64,000 bases of DNA from positions 105,481 through 169,480 of the forward strand of contig NZ_JAHBGC010000017.1 in assembly GCF_018390645.1 (NCBI RefSeq). Direction: 5' to 3'. The DNA is from Ancylobacter dichloromethanicus. Lineage in GTDB: Bacteria > Pseudomonadota > Alphaproteobacteria > Rhizobiales > Xanthobacteraceae. The notes under the pieces are model-generated. The model was not told where the DNA came from. It saw only the letters and a list, made by a program, of their open reading frames with translations, and made no database searches. A program made the translations under genes and the position numbers. This document shows positions 25,557 through 34,045 of the stretch, piece by piece; positions within the stretch are counted from its first letter, which is position 1, and the number at the start of each line of letters is the position of its first letter.

Positions 25557-26375
25557 CTAGGAACCCAGGAGGGCCCGGCCCATGACCGGGGTCGAAGGCG
25601 CCGCCATGTCGCGCACCTCCATCGGATCGGCGATCACCGCCTCGCGCCCGGCCGCGATGGCGCGGGCAAAGGCGTGGGCCATGCGGACAGGGTCGCCCGC
25701 CTTGGCCACCGCGGTGTTCAGCAGCACCGCGTCATAGCCCATTTCCATCGCCGCCGCCGCGTGCGAGGGCAGGCCCACGCCGGCATCCACCACAAGCGGG
25801 ATACCGGGAAAATGCGCCCGCAGCGAGCGCAGGCCATAGGGATTGTTCAGCCCGCGCCCGGAGCCGATCGGCGCCCCCCACGGCATCAGCACCTCGCAGC
25901 CGGCGGAAATCAGCTTCTCCGCCACCACCAGGTCCTCCGTGGTGTAGGGAAATACCTGAAAGCCGTCGCGGGTGAGCAGGCGCGCCGCCTCCACCAGCCC
26001 GAAGACGTCCGGCTGCAGCGTGTCGTCCTCGCCGATCACCTCCAGCTTCACCCAGGGCGTGCCGAACAGTTCGCGCGCCATCTCGGCGGTGGTGACGGCT
26101 TCCTTCACCGTCTTGCAGCCGGCGGTGTTGGGCAGCACCCTCACGCCAAGGTCTCGAATCAGCTGCCAGAAGCTCTGGCCGGACTTCGCCACCCCCGATT
26201 CCCGCCGCAGCGAGACGGTGACGATCTCCGTGCCCGAGGCGCGGATCGCTTCCGCCAGAATCGCCGGCGAGGGGTATTGCGCCGTGCCGAGCAGCAGGCG
26301 CGAGGCGACCTCGGTGCCGTAGAACGCCACCGGATCGGCCATGTCCATGGTCGTCTTGTTGGTCATCGCATCCAT
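25557..26375 (-). CDS. thiG: Thiazole synthase ThiG
   Basis: ThiG forms the thiazole ring of thiamine from deoxyxylulose phosphate, dehydroglycine and ThiS thiocarboxylate. The product of about 272 residues has [65 protein letters not shown] (with the imine-forming Lys), [17 protein letters not shown] and [31 protein letters not shown]. The N-terminus is uncertain, with candidate ATGs at 26375, 26366 and 26348. It lies 13 bp after thiS. Confidence 0.95.
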   Translation of the reverse strand: MDAMTNKTTMDMADPVAFYGTEVASRLLLGTAQYPSPAILAEAIRASGTEIVTVSLRRESGVAKSGQSFWQLIRDLGVRVLPNTAGCKTVKEAVTTAEMARELFGTPWVKLEVIGEDDTLQPDVFGLVEAARLLTRDGFQVFPYTTEDLVVAEKLISAGCEVLMPWGAPIGSGRGLNNPYGLRSLRAHFPGIPLVVDAGVGLPSHAAAAMEMGYDAVLLNTAVAKAGDPVRMAHAFARAIAAGREAVIADPMEVRDMAAPSTPVMGRALLGS

Positions 26376-26388
26376 GACCGCCTCCCTG

Positions 26389-26586
26389 TCATCCGCCCTG
26401 CATGGGGGCGAGGATCTCGACCCGGTCGCCATCGGCGATCGGGGTTGCCTCGCGTTTCGCCGCCCGCACCATGTCGCCATTCACCGCCGTCGCCACGATG
26501 GCATCGGCGAGTTCGAGTTCGGCCAGAAGGTCCGCCAGCGTGCCAGCGGCGGTGCTGGCCGGCTCACCATTCACGATGATCTTCAT
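26389..26586 (-). CDS. thiS: Sulfur-carrier protein ThiS
   Basis: ThiS is the ubiquitin-like sulfur carrier for thiazole formation. The 65-residue product has the family start MKIIVNGEP, a beta-grasp pattern, [17 protein letters not shown] and the essential C-terminal Gly-Gly (APMQGG). It overlaps the end of thiO by 23 bp and precedes thiG, as is usual. Confidence 0.95.
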   Translation of the reverse strand: MKIIVNGEPASTAAGTLADLLAELELADAIVATAVNGDMVRAAKREATPIADGDRVEILAPMQGG

Positions 26587-27640
26587 CCATCACCTCCGGG
26601 AAATGGGCCCCGTCGAACGCGACCTCCGCCGCGCGGCGCGCCAGCGCCGGCGCCGCCAGGAAGCCGTGCCGGTAGAGGCCGTTCACATAGAGCGTGTTGC
26701 CGCGCCTGCGCAGGCGCGGCAGGTTGTCGGGAAAGGCCGGGCGCACATCCGCCCCGATCTCGACGATCTCCGCCTCGCCAAAGGCGGGGTGCAGCGCATA
26801 GACCGCGCCGAGCAGTTCCAGCATGGAACGCCCGGTGACACGGCCGCGCTCGTCATTCTCGATCGAGGTGGCGCCGATCATGAAATGCCCGTCGCCGCGC
26901 GGCACGATATAGACCGGGATGCGCGGGTGCAGCATGCGCACCGGTCGCCTGAGCGCGATCTCGCTGGAATAGAGCACCAGCATCTCGCCCTTCACCCCGC
27001 GCAGGTCGGCCAGCACGTCGCGCGCGGCCAGCCCCCGGCAGTCGACCACGAGGTCGGCCCCATCGGCCTGACCGGCCTGACCGTCCTCCTCATCGAACCC
27101 ATCGGCCTCGAAATCGAAGGCAACATGATACTCGTCGACCAGCCGGCGGGTCAGCGCCGCGAGCGCCTTGCGCGGCTCCAGATGCGCTTCGGAGGGAAAG
27201 AACAGTCCCTGGTCGAAGCGCCCGTCCAGATCGGGTTCGAGTTCGCCGATGCGGGCGCCGTCAACCCATTCAAAATTGGCCGTCCGCCGCGCAAAACGGC
27301 GCAGATCCGGCAGATCGCGCGGCGGCGCCAGCACCAGGCTGCCTTCAAGCGGCACGTCGGGCACCGCCTCGCGCCAATAGGCCAGTGATTCAAGGCCCAG
27401 TTCGGCGATGATCGGCTCGGCGCTCTCGCGCTCGCACCACGGCGCGAGCATGCCGCCGGCATACCAGGAGCAGCCCTGGCCGGAGCCGGCGCGGCGTTCG
27501 ACAATGGTCACGTTCGCCCCACGCCGGGCGAAGGCGTGGGCACAGGTAAGCCCGGCCACGCCGGCGCCGACAATCTTCACCCGCATGGCATTGGCTGCGC
27601 GCTGCGCGGTATCGGTCGGCTCTATCTGATTGGAAATCAT
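26564..27640 (-). CDS. thiO: Glycine oxidase ThiO
   Basis: ThiO is an FAD enzyme that oxidises glycine to iminoglycine for thiazole synthesis. The product has the dinucleotide motif VKIVGAGVAGLTCAHAFARRGANVTIVERR, GCSWYAGGMLAPWCERE, and the C-terminal DVRPAFPDNLPRLRRRGNTLYVNGLYRHGFLAAPALA (seen in pieces). I use the ATG at 27640, giving 358 residues, because GGAGG lies 7 nt upstream within the 3' edge of the TPP riboswitch. The ATG at 27586, where homology begins, has no ribosome site. A GQAGQADG low-complexity stretch in the middle is unusual. Confidence 0.93.
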   Translation of the reverse strand: MISNQIEPTDTAQRAANAMRVKIVGAGVAGLTCAHAFARRGANVTIVERRAGSGQGCSWYAGGMLAPWCERESAEPIIAELGLESLAYWREAVPDVPLEGSLVLAPPRDLPDLRRFARRTANFEWVDGARIGELEPDLDGRFDQGLFFPSEAHLEPRKALAALTRRLVDEYHVAFDFEADGFDEEDGQAGQADGADLVVDCRGLAARDVLADLRGVKGEMLVLYSSEIALRRPVRMLHPRIPVYIVPRGDGHFMIGATSIENDERGRVTGRSMLELLGAVYALHPAFGEAEIVEIGADVRPAFPDNLPRLRRRGNTLYVNGLYRHGFLAAPALARRAAEVAFDGAHFPEVMDEDHREW

Positions 27641-27647
27641 GCACTTC

Positions 27648-27748
27648 CTCCCTCCGCCAGTCTCAACTGGATCAGGTTCGAAGGGTCGCCATGCCGCGCA
27701 ACGCGCGCCGATGGCCTCTCAGCCTCCTGACGAGGCTCCCCCGGACGC
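27648..27748 (-). promoter_or_regulatory. TPP riboswitch upstream of thiOSGE
   Basis: On the minus strand the segment has the THI-box pieces in order: GGGGGAGCC, GGCTGAGAGG, GACCCTTCGAACCTGATC, and the closing ACTGGCGGAGGGA. These match the thiamine-pyrophosphate aptamer. Its last helix runs into the ribosome-binding site of thiO, so TPP binding would be expected to block translation initiation of the operon. Confidence 0.95.
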
Positions 27749-27827
27749 TCTCGATATAGTCATTCAGCCGGCGAATGTCACCGGCGGTCCACAATATTCC
27801 GGAAGCGCCCGCCGGTGCCTTCGCATC

Positions 27828-30146
27828 TCAGCCGCGCCGCGGCATCGGCACCACATTGTCGGGCGCCACGCGGGTGGCGGCGACGATGGCACGCCGCAGC
27901 GTCTCCCGGCTGAACGGCTTGCCCAGGCGCGGCATGCCGGCCCTGGCGTCGGCCGGCAACTCGGCATAGCCGGTGCCGAGGATCAGCGGCAGGTCGGGCC
28001 AGCGCTCATCGATCACCGCGGCCATCTGCACGCCGGTCATGCCCGGCATCGCCTGGTCGGTGAGCACGACGTCGAAGGTCGCACCGGCCTCCAGCAGATT
28101 CAGCGCCTCACGCGCCGACGAAGCCTCCGTCACCGCGCAGCCAAGATCCTCCAGCATGGCACCGGTGGCGGACAGCACCAGGGGATCGTCATCCACCACC
28201 AGCACGCGCTGCGCACCATGCTCCCCACCGGGCACATCGTCCTCATCCTCCGCCAGAACAGCCACCGCCACACTGCGGCCCGCTTTCGCGACTGGAAGAT
28301 AGATGATCGCCGTCGTGCCCTTACCGGGCTCGCTCTTCAGCACGAGCTTGCCGTCCGACTGCGCAGCCAGGCCGTGCACCATGGCAAGGCCGAGCCCGGT
28401 TCCCTTGCCCACGCCCTTGGTGGTGAAGAACGGCTCGGCGGCGCGCGCCAGCGTGTCCGCATCCATGCCGCTGCCGCTGTCGCTGACGGACAGGCAGAAA
28501 TAGTGGCCGGGCTTGAGCCTGCCTGGTTCGGCCAGCCCCTCACCTTCCGGCAGCGCGACGATTTCTTCCCACGCGGCAATGGTGATGACACCACCGTCGG
28601 GCATGGCGTCGCGCGCGTTCACGGCAAGATTGAGCAAGGCGAGTTCGAGCTGGTTGGCGTCCACCCGGGCGTAGGGCAGCCCGAGCGGGAAGCGGGTCTC
28701 GATACGCACGCCGGGGCCGATCGAGCGGCGCATCATGTCGGCCATGCCGAGCACCAGTTCGGGCACGTCCACCGGGGCGGGCCTGAGATCCTGCCGGCGT
28801 GCGAAGGCCAGCATGCGCTGGGTGAGCGCCGCGCCGCGCTGGGCGGCCTGCTGCGCATTGCCGAGCAGCAGAGTCAGCCGCGGATCGTCCGGAGCCCGCT
28901 TGGAGGCGAGCTCCAGATTGCCCATCACCACGGCGAGCAGATTGTTGAAATCATGGGCGATGCCGCCGGTAAGCTGGCCGACCGCCTCCAGCTTCTGTGC
29001 CTGGCGCAGTGCCTCCTCGGCGGCGCGGCGCTCGGTCACATCGACCAGGCCGCACAGCGTCATGGTGAGATGGCCGCCGGAATCCTTCTCGGCGACGGCC
29101 GAGAGCACGCAGTCGAGCGCATGCCCGTCCTTGGCCAACAACGTGTACTCTGCCTCGCGCAGTTCACCGGTTTCGAGCAGGCGCGGCCAGTGCTCATGGA
29201 TGCGTCGGCGGGCGGATTCCTCGGTCATGAAGTCGGTAAGCGGACGCCCGATCACCTCCTCGCGCGCATAGCCGAGAAGGCTCAGCCAGCGGTCACTGAC
29301 CTGAGCGATACGCCCATCTGGGCCAAGCGAATGCAACGGCAGCGGCGTGCGACGGTAGAGGTTGCGGTAGCGCTCCTCGCTTTCGCGCCAAAGGCGGGCC
29401 TCGCGCTCGGACAGCACCGCAAATCGCCGGTCATAGGCGGCGGCCAGCAGCAGCGCGACGAAGATGGCAAAGGTCGCCGCGGTCACCACCGCGACCAGCG
29501 CGCCATTGCCGATGCCGTCCGCGCTGGCGGCCAGCGCGGCATCGTGGACGTCACCGTGCCCGGTGAAGGTAACGCCCATCATCGCCACATAGTGCATGCC
29601 GGCAATGCCGAAGCCGAGCGCCAGCGCGGCGCCGAGCCGCTGGGGCAAGGAGTGGCGGCGAAACGCCAGCCACAGTGCGACTGTCGAGGCCGCGACGGCC
29701 AGCACGATGGCAGCGCCGACATAGATCATGTCGTGCGTCATCTCGCCGGGCATACGCATCGCCGCCATGCCGGTGTAGTGCATGCCGACAATGCCGAGGC
29801 CCATGAAAATGCCGCTCAGCAGGATGCCATCGAGGCCCACCGCTGCCCGTCCGGCGGCGAACAGCGCCACCCCGGTCGATCCGATTGCCAGCAGCAGCGA
29901 GAGAAGTGTCAGCCCCGGCGCATAGGACACGTCCATGCCGATGTTCAGCGCCAGCATGGCGATGAAATGCATGGACCAAATGCCGCCGCCAAGCACCACC
30001 GCCGCCGCCGCCAGCCACGCCAGGCGTATCGAGCCGCGCGCGCCGGCGATCCTGCCCGCCAGATCGAGGGCGGTGAAGGACGCGGCCACCGCGATCAGGA
30101 TGGACAGCGCCACAAGCGCGATATCGTGGCTACCGACGAGGTTCAT
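27828..30146 (-). CDS. MHYT-PAS hybrid histidine kinase
   Basis: The 772-residue product is an inner-membrane sensor. It starts with a seven-helix MHYT domain carrying three copies of the motif (SMHFIAM, GMHYTGMAAMRM, GMHYVAMMGV), proposed to bind copper or a gas. A PAS domain follows (about 275-370, ERYRNLYRRTPLPL). The kinase core has phospho-acceptor His398 (GGIAHDFNNLL) and ATPase boxes (NLAVNARDAMPDGG, SDSGSGMD, GTGLGLAMVHGLA). A C-terminal receiver contains VLVVDDDP and DVVLTDQAMPGM. The signal and output gene are unknown. It lies upstream of the thi riboswitch on the same strand, without a clear functional tie. Confidence 0.93.
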   Translation of the reverse strand: MNLVGSHDIALVALSILIAVAASFTALDLAGRIAGARGSIRLAWLAAAAVVLGGGIWSMHFIAMLALNIGMDVSYAPGLTLLSLLLAIGSTGVALFAAGRAAVGLDGILLSGIFMGLGIVGMHYTGMAAMRMPGEMTHDMIYVGAAIVLAVAASTVALWLAFRRHSLPQRLGAALALGFGIAGMHYVAMMGVTFTGHGDVHDAALAASADGIGNGALVAVVTAATFAIFVALLLAAAYDRRFAVLSEREARLWRESEERYRNLYRRTPLPLHSLGPDGRIAQVSDRWLSLLGYAREEVIGRPLTDFMTEESARRRIHEHWPRLLETGELREAEYTLLAKDGHALDCVLSAVAEKDSGGHLTMTLCGLVDVTERRAAEEALRQAQKLEAVGQLTGGIAHDFNNLLAVVMGNLELASKRAPDDPRLTLLLGNAQQAAQRGAALTQRMLAFARRQDLRPAPVDVPELVLGMADMMRRSIGPGVRIETRFPLGLPYARVDANQLELALLNLAVNARDAMPDGGVITIAAWEEIVALPEGEGLAEPGRLKPGHYFCLSVSDSGSGMDADTLARAAEPFFTTKGVGKGTGLGLAMVHGLAAQSDGKLVLKSEPGKGTTAIIYLPVAKAGRSVAVAVLAEDEDDVPGGEHGAQRVLVVDDDPLVLSATGAMLEDLGCAVTEASSAREALNLLEAGATFDVVLTDQAMPGMTGVQMAAVIDERWPDLPLILGTGYAELPADARAGMPRLGKPFSRETLRRAIVAATRVAPDNVVPMPRRG

Positions 30147-30247
30147 GATCGCGGAACGTTTCCACTCCAGGAGGGCCGCAGGGCACCGGGCCGCGTAAAC
30201 TTAACGTCGCCCGGCGCCTTGTCACGCCGATAGCGCCTTCGCGAGGG

Positions 30248-30328
30248 TTAAAGATAGCCCATGAACCAAAGGACGATAATAATCGGCAGCGGAATTCCCA
30301 GCAGCCACAGCGCGCCACCCTTGAGCAT
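30248..30328 (-). CDS. 26-residue hydrophobic membrane peptide
   Basis: A short frame opens at the ATG at 30328 and ends at TAA 30250-30248. It is preceded by a near-perfect ribosome site (AAGGAGG, 5 nt before the ATG). The product MLKGGALWLLGIPLPIIIVL followed by WFMGYL is a single transmembrane helix with a central Gly-Ile-Pro-x-Pro kink and one basic residue at the N-terminus. I recall similar tiny proteins in proteobacterial genomes, but no function. It is easily missed because of its size. Confidence 0.75.
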   Translation of the reverse strand: MLKGGALWLLGIPLPIIIVLWFMGYL

Positions 30329-30432
30329 GAAATCCTCCTTGCAAGCGTAGCAAGGGAACACCGCAGGGCATCAATCAGTTCCACGCCCGACGCGGTTGCC
30401 CTGCGTCGCTATTCCAACGGTGCCCTCAGACG

Positions 30433-31230
30433 ATGCCCCTTCTCGGATCACGCACGCTGCTTGAGAGACTTCCGCCCCGCTTGCGCGATCTGCCGCGCCT
30501 CGTTGTTCCCGAACTGGCGGTGCTTCTGGCGCTGCTCGGCGCAGCTCTGGGGCTGCTGGCCTTCGCACTCATTGCCGACGAGGTGGTGGAGGGCGAAACC
30601 CACGCGTTCGACGAGGCGGTGCTGCTCGCCTTCCGCACGCCGGGCGATCCTGCCAACCCGCTCGGCCCACCCTGGCTGGAAATCATCATGCGCGACGTGA
30701 CCGCGCTGGGCAGCACCACGGTGCTGACCCTGATCACGTTCATCGTCGCCGGGTTTCTGGCGATGGACGGCAAGCGCGCCGCGGCGCTGTTCGTGCTGGT
30801 AGCGACGGCCGGCGGCGGGCTTCTGAGCTATGCACTGAAGCTCGGCTTCGAGCGCCCGCGGCCCGACCTCGTCGCCCATCTCGTCGATGTCAGCACGTTG
30901 AGCTTTCCGAGCGGCCACGCCATGGGCGCTGCGGTCACCTTCCTTACCCTCGGCGTGCTGCTGGTACGCACCGAGAGCAGGCGGCGGATCAAGGCCTATG
31001 CGCTCGCCGTAGCCGTCGGCCTCACCTTGCTGGTCGGGTTCAGCCGGATCTATCTCGGCGTGCACTGGCCAACCGACGTGCTTGCCGGCTGGTGCGCCGG
31101 CGGCGCCTGGGCGTTGTTGTGCTGGATCCTCGTGCTGCTGCTGCAGCGCCGCGGCAAGGTTGAAAGTGCCGGCACTGCCGGAACAGACACTTCCGCGACC
31201 GACGATCCGCCGCCGCGGAAGGCCTCCTGA
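30433..31230 (+). CDS. PAP2-family membrane phosphatase
   Basis: The 265-residue integral membrane product has the three-part phosphatase signature of the PAP2 superfamily: KLGFERPRP, PSGHAMG and SRIYLGVHWPTDVLAG, between about six hydrophobic helices. Such enzymes dephosphorylate phosphatidic acid, undecaprenyl pyrophosphate or related lipids on the periplasmic face; which applies here is not clear. The C-terminal 25 residues are a Thr/Pro-rich tail. It is plus-strand and divergent from the 26-residue peptide gene. Confidence 0.9.
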   Translation: MPLLGSRTLLERLPPRLRDLPRLVVPELAVLLALLGAALGLLAFALIADEVVEGETHAFDEAVLLAFRTPGDPANPLGPPWLEIIMRDVTALGSTTVLTLITFIVAGFLAMDGKRAAALFVLVATAGGGLLSYALKLGFERPRPDLVAHLVDVSTLSFPSGHAMGAAVTFLTLGVLLVRTESRRRIKAYALAVAVGLTLLVGFSRIYLGVHWPTDVLAGWCAGGAWALLCWILVLLLQRRGKVESAGTAGTDTSATDDPPPRKAS

Positions 31231-31324
31231 ACTTCGCAAAGCACCCAATGGCTTTCGCCGCACGCTCGTCTATCATCCGCAAACAGGGCGCCGCAGAGCG
31301 TCCCGACACTGCAGGAGGACAAAG

Positions 31325-31534
31325 ATGACCACCACCGCGCCGGAAGGACAGCTGATCCCGGAAATCGGCGTTATCGAGACGGTCGAGTCCGACAACATCC
31401 TGCGCTGGGACGGCAGCAACCTCTATGTCGAGCAGGACGTGTTCCACAACGGCCAGCTCGTTCACCGTCGCTACCGGAAGCGCGTGACCAAGTCGGTCGC
31501 GCAGGCCATCGCGGCGATTCTGGCGCAGCATTGA
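31325..31534 (+). CDS. Small hypothetical protein
   Basis: The 69-residue product (starts MTTTAPEGQLIPEIGVIETV, ends VTKSVAQAIAAILAQH) has an acidic N-terminal half, a predicted beta-rich middle (ILRWDGSNLYVEQDVFHNGQ) and a basic segment HRRYRKRVTKS. The ATG at 31325 follows GGAGGACAAAG, a strong ribosome site, which together with normal composition supports coding. I do not recognise the family. It follows the PAP2 gene by 94 bp on the same strand. Confidence 0.7.
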   Translation: MTTTAPEGQLIPEIGVIETVESDNILRWDGSNLYVEQDVFHNGQLVHRRYRKRVTKSVAQAIAAILAQH

Positions 31535-31823
31535 CCGACCGCGTACCGCAGGACCGGCGGACCGCCAGATTCGGCAGGTCGGCCCGCGCCGGGGAAGCCG
31601 CTCTGTAGCGTGACCGACCGCCGGGCCGGCTGCGTTCGTGGGCCGGCATCGTGGCCGCTTCCGGTTCCCTCGTTGCGTCGCATCGCGGGGAACCGTACTT
31701 GCCCGGACGCGCGCGGCAGCTATCTGGCGAGAAGCGTGACTTCCGTCGTCATGATGTGTCCGAAGCATGAGAAGGATCGCGAGCGGTGTCGCTATTTGTG
31801 TGCGACGCACTACATTCAGCGTC

Positions 31824-32369
31824 ATGACCAAACCGAACCGGAACAAACGACGCGTCACCGACGGGCGCCCCCTTGGCCAGGTGGCGGCACTGCCGTTTCG
31901 CCTCAATGCCGACGGTGCGGTCGAGGTGCTGGTCATGACCTCGCGCGAGACCCAGCGTGTCATCATCCCGAAGGGCTGGCCGATACGGAACCGCAAGGAC
32001 TGGAAATCGGCCGAAATCGAGGCACGGCAGGAAGCCGGCGTCGTTGGCGACATGGGCCGCAAGCGGCTCGGCCAGTATCTGTACTGGAAGCGGCTGGAGA
32101 CGCATTTCGCGCTGGTGAAGGTCGGCGTCTATCCGCTGGCCGTCCGCCGCCAGCTCGCCGACTGGCCCGAGCGCCACGAGCGGGCTCAGATCTGGCTTTC
32201 CGCTGAGGACGCTGCCCTGCTGGTGGACGAGCCGGAATTGGGCGCGATCATCCTCGATTATGCGCAGTCCCGTGCCCCGCATCTGCTGGCGCGGTCAAAT
32301 GGCGGCCGGCGCGTCGCGTCGACTGCCTCTTCGCGGGAGGAAATCGGCCAGGGGCAGGCGGCGCCCTGA
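31824..32369 (+). CDS. Nudix-like hydrolase with degenerate Nudix box
   Basis: The 181-residue product resembles bacterial Nudix proteins of the diphosphoinositol-polyphosphate phosphohydrolase type: GQVAALPFRLNADGAVEVLVMTSRETQRVIIPKGWP, then the box region KSAEIEARQEAGVVG, and a basic C-terminus. The box departs from GX5EX7REUXEEXGU. The first Glu position is basic and the second-last Glu of the EE pair is Gln, although ARQEAG is common in this subfamily. Activity is therefore uncertain. The start at the ATG at 31824 gives the usual N-terminus. The 289-bp gap before it holds no gene that I can support. Confidence 0.8.
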   Translation: MTKPNRNKRRVTDGRPLGQVAALPFRLNADGAVEVLVMTSRETQRVIIPKGWPIRNRKDWKSAEIEARQEAGVVGDMGRKRLGQYLYWKRLETHFALVKVGVYPLAVRRQLADWPERHERAQIWLSAEDAALLVDEPELGAIILDYAQSRAPHLLARSNGGRRVASTASSREEIGQGQAAP

Positions 32370-32533
32370 GGCCTTCCACTTGTCCCGCCCTTAATCCGCG
32401 CATCAGTCGACAATCCGAGTGATCTGGTGGGCGACCACGTCATCCTGCGTATTCGCCGCAAAGGCACGACAGCAGAAAAAGACACGGGGATAAAATCCGA
32501 ACAAGGCAACAGAAGGCGACGGCGGGCTACCTT

Positions 32534-33802
32534 TCAGGTCTCGGCATCGGTAACGCGCCGGTCGCGCTGGAGCAGGCGCCCACGCTCGGCGAGGAGCACG
32601 CAGCCCAAGGCCGCGATGGCCAGGGCCGCGAAGCCGATGGTCAACGGCAGCGTGGTGCCGTCGAAATTCTGCCCCAGCGCGAAGCCGGCCAGCGCGCCCC
32701 CCACCGTGCTGACGAAGCCGAGCACCGACGATGCCGTGCCCGCCACATGGCCGACCGGCTCCATTGCCATGGAATTGAAGTTCGACACCATCAGGCCGAA
32801 GCAGAACATCATCGCGCCCTGCAGGATCGAGAAGGTCCAGATGTTCTCGATCCCTGCCAGCACGATGCCGGCATGCACCAGCGTCACCGCCAGATAGCCA
32901 AGCAGCGCCGCGTGCGAGACCCGTCGCATACCAAGCTTCTCAACAATGCGCGCATTGAGCAGGGAGGAGGCCGCCATGAAGACGGCGATCAGCGCGAAGA
33001 TCAGCGTGAACAGTTCGTCCGCGTCGAAAGCGTCGGCGAACACCTGCTGGGCCGAGTTGATGAAGCCGAACAGCCCGCCCATCACCATGGTGATGGCCAG
33101 CATGTAGCCGACCGTGACGCGGCTGCGCATGATCAGGCCGAAGGCATGCGCGATGCCGGCGAAGGAGATCGGCGAGCGGTCTTCCGCATGCAGCGTCTCC
33201 GGCAGGCGCGCCAGCGTCCACACGAACAGCACCGCGCCGAACAGGCACAGCATCAGGAAGATGCCGCGCCACGGTGCCACCAGCATGATCGCCTGCCCGA
33301 TCGAAGGGGCGACGATCGGCACCGAGAGGAAGACCAGGAAGGCGAGTGACATCACCCGCGCCATGTGCGAGCCGGAATAGCAGTCGCGCACGATGGTGAT
33401 GGCAAGGATACGGGTCGCCGCCGAGCCTATGCCCTGCACCACACGCGCCGCCAGCATCACCTCCAGCGTGCCCGCGAAGACGGCACCGATCGAGGCCGCC
33501 GTATAGACCGCGAGGCCGAACAGCAGGACGCTGCGGCGCCCGAAACGATCGGCCAGGGTGCCATAGACGAGTTGGGCGCCGCCGAAGCCGAGCAGATAGG
33601 CGGTGATGACGAGCTGGGTGTGATTCGCGGTGTCGATGCCCAGCGATGCACCGATCTCCGGCAGCGCCGGCAGCATGGAATCGATGGCGATGGCGTTGGT
33701 TGCCATGAGACCGGCGATGAACAGCACGAACTCCCGAAATCCCATTCCCGGATGCGGGTTGCCCGGATGCGGGTTTGCCGGGGCGGATCGAAGGGAGGGC
33801 AT
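32534..33802 (-). CDS. Bcr/CflA-type MFS drug efflux transporter
   Basis: The 422-residue product is a 12-helix major facilitator of the drug:H+ antiporter-1 class. The Bcr/CflA pattern is visible in MATNAIAIDSMLPALPEIGASLG, LGFGGAQLVYGTLADRFGRRSVLLFGLAVY (motif A), ARVVQGIGSAATRILAITIVRD and VPIVAPSIGQAIM. It would export toxic compounds through the inner membrane. The N-terminus has a duplicated NPHPG. I start it at the ATG at 33802. A 12-bp perfect palindrome about 85 bp upstream may be an operator. Confidence 0.9.
   Translation of the reverse strand: MPSLRSAPANPHPGNPHPGMGFREFVLFIAGLMATNAIAIDSMLPALPEIGASLGIDTANHTQLVITAYLLGFGGAQLVYGTLADRFGRRSVLLFGLAVYTAASIGAVFAGTLEVMLAARVVQGIGSAATRILAITIVRDCYSGSHMARVMSLAFLVFLSVPIVAPSIGQAIMLVAPWRGIFLMLCLFGAVLFVWTLARLPETLHAEDRSPISFAGIAHAFGLIMRSRVTVGYMLAITMVMGGLFGFINSAQQVFADAFDADELFTLIFALIAVFMAASSLLNARIVEKLGMRRVSHAALLGYLAVTLVHAGIVLAGIENIWTFSILQGAMMFCFGLMVSNFNSMAMEPVGHVAGTASSVLGFVSTVGGALAGFALGQNFDGTTLPLTIGFAALAIAALGCVLLAERGRLLQRDRRVTDAET
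33747..33776. repeat. 15-bp direct duplication in the MFS gene
   Basis: CCCGGATGCGGGTTG is followed directly by CCCGGATGCGGGTTT. The repeat is in frame and duplicates the residues NPHPG near the MFS N-terminus before the first helix. Confidence 0.7.
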
Positions 33803-33884
33803 GGGAGTTCCAGTATGGCGGCGAGGTCGGACAGGCGCGGAGGCGCCATCGGGGGGCACGCCTTATCGCGCACAATCCCCGGCT

Positions 33885-33896
33885 ACCCTATAGGGT
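33885..33896. promoter_or_regulatory. Perfect 12-bp palindrome upstream of the MFS gene
   Basis: ACCCTATAGGGT is a perfect inverted repeat with an AT centre in otherwise GC-rich DNA, 83 bp upstream of the MFS start. It could be an operator. A second dyad, GATGGCTGTCATC, lies at 33979. No regulator gene is adjacent. The 243-bp gap holds no other feature that I can support. Confidence 0.4.
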
Positions 33897-34045
33897 GAAA
33901 GACACACGGTCTGGAAATCGCCGGCGAAGCGCGCAAAAATGGGCGCCACGGCAAGGCCTTGGCCCGCACTTGAATTAAAATGATGGCTGTCATCGATTTG
34001 ACTGACTGCGGCACGACTCCATAGCGGCATCGCCCCTGCCGGCAC

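Noticed and set aside
31535..31823. A small gene in the 289-bp gap before the Nudix gene
   Set aside because: Short frames exist on both strands, but none has a ribosome site or sensible composition.
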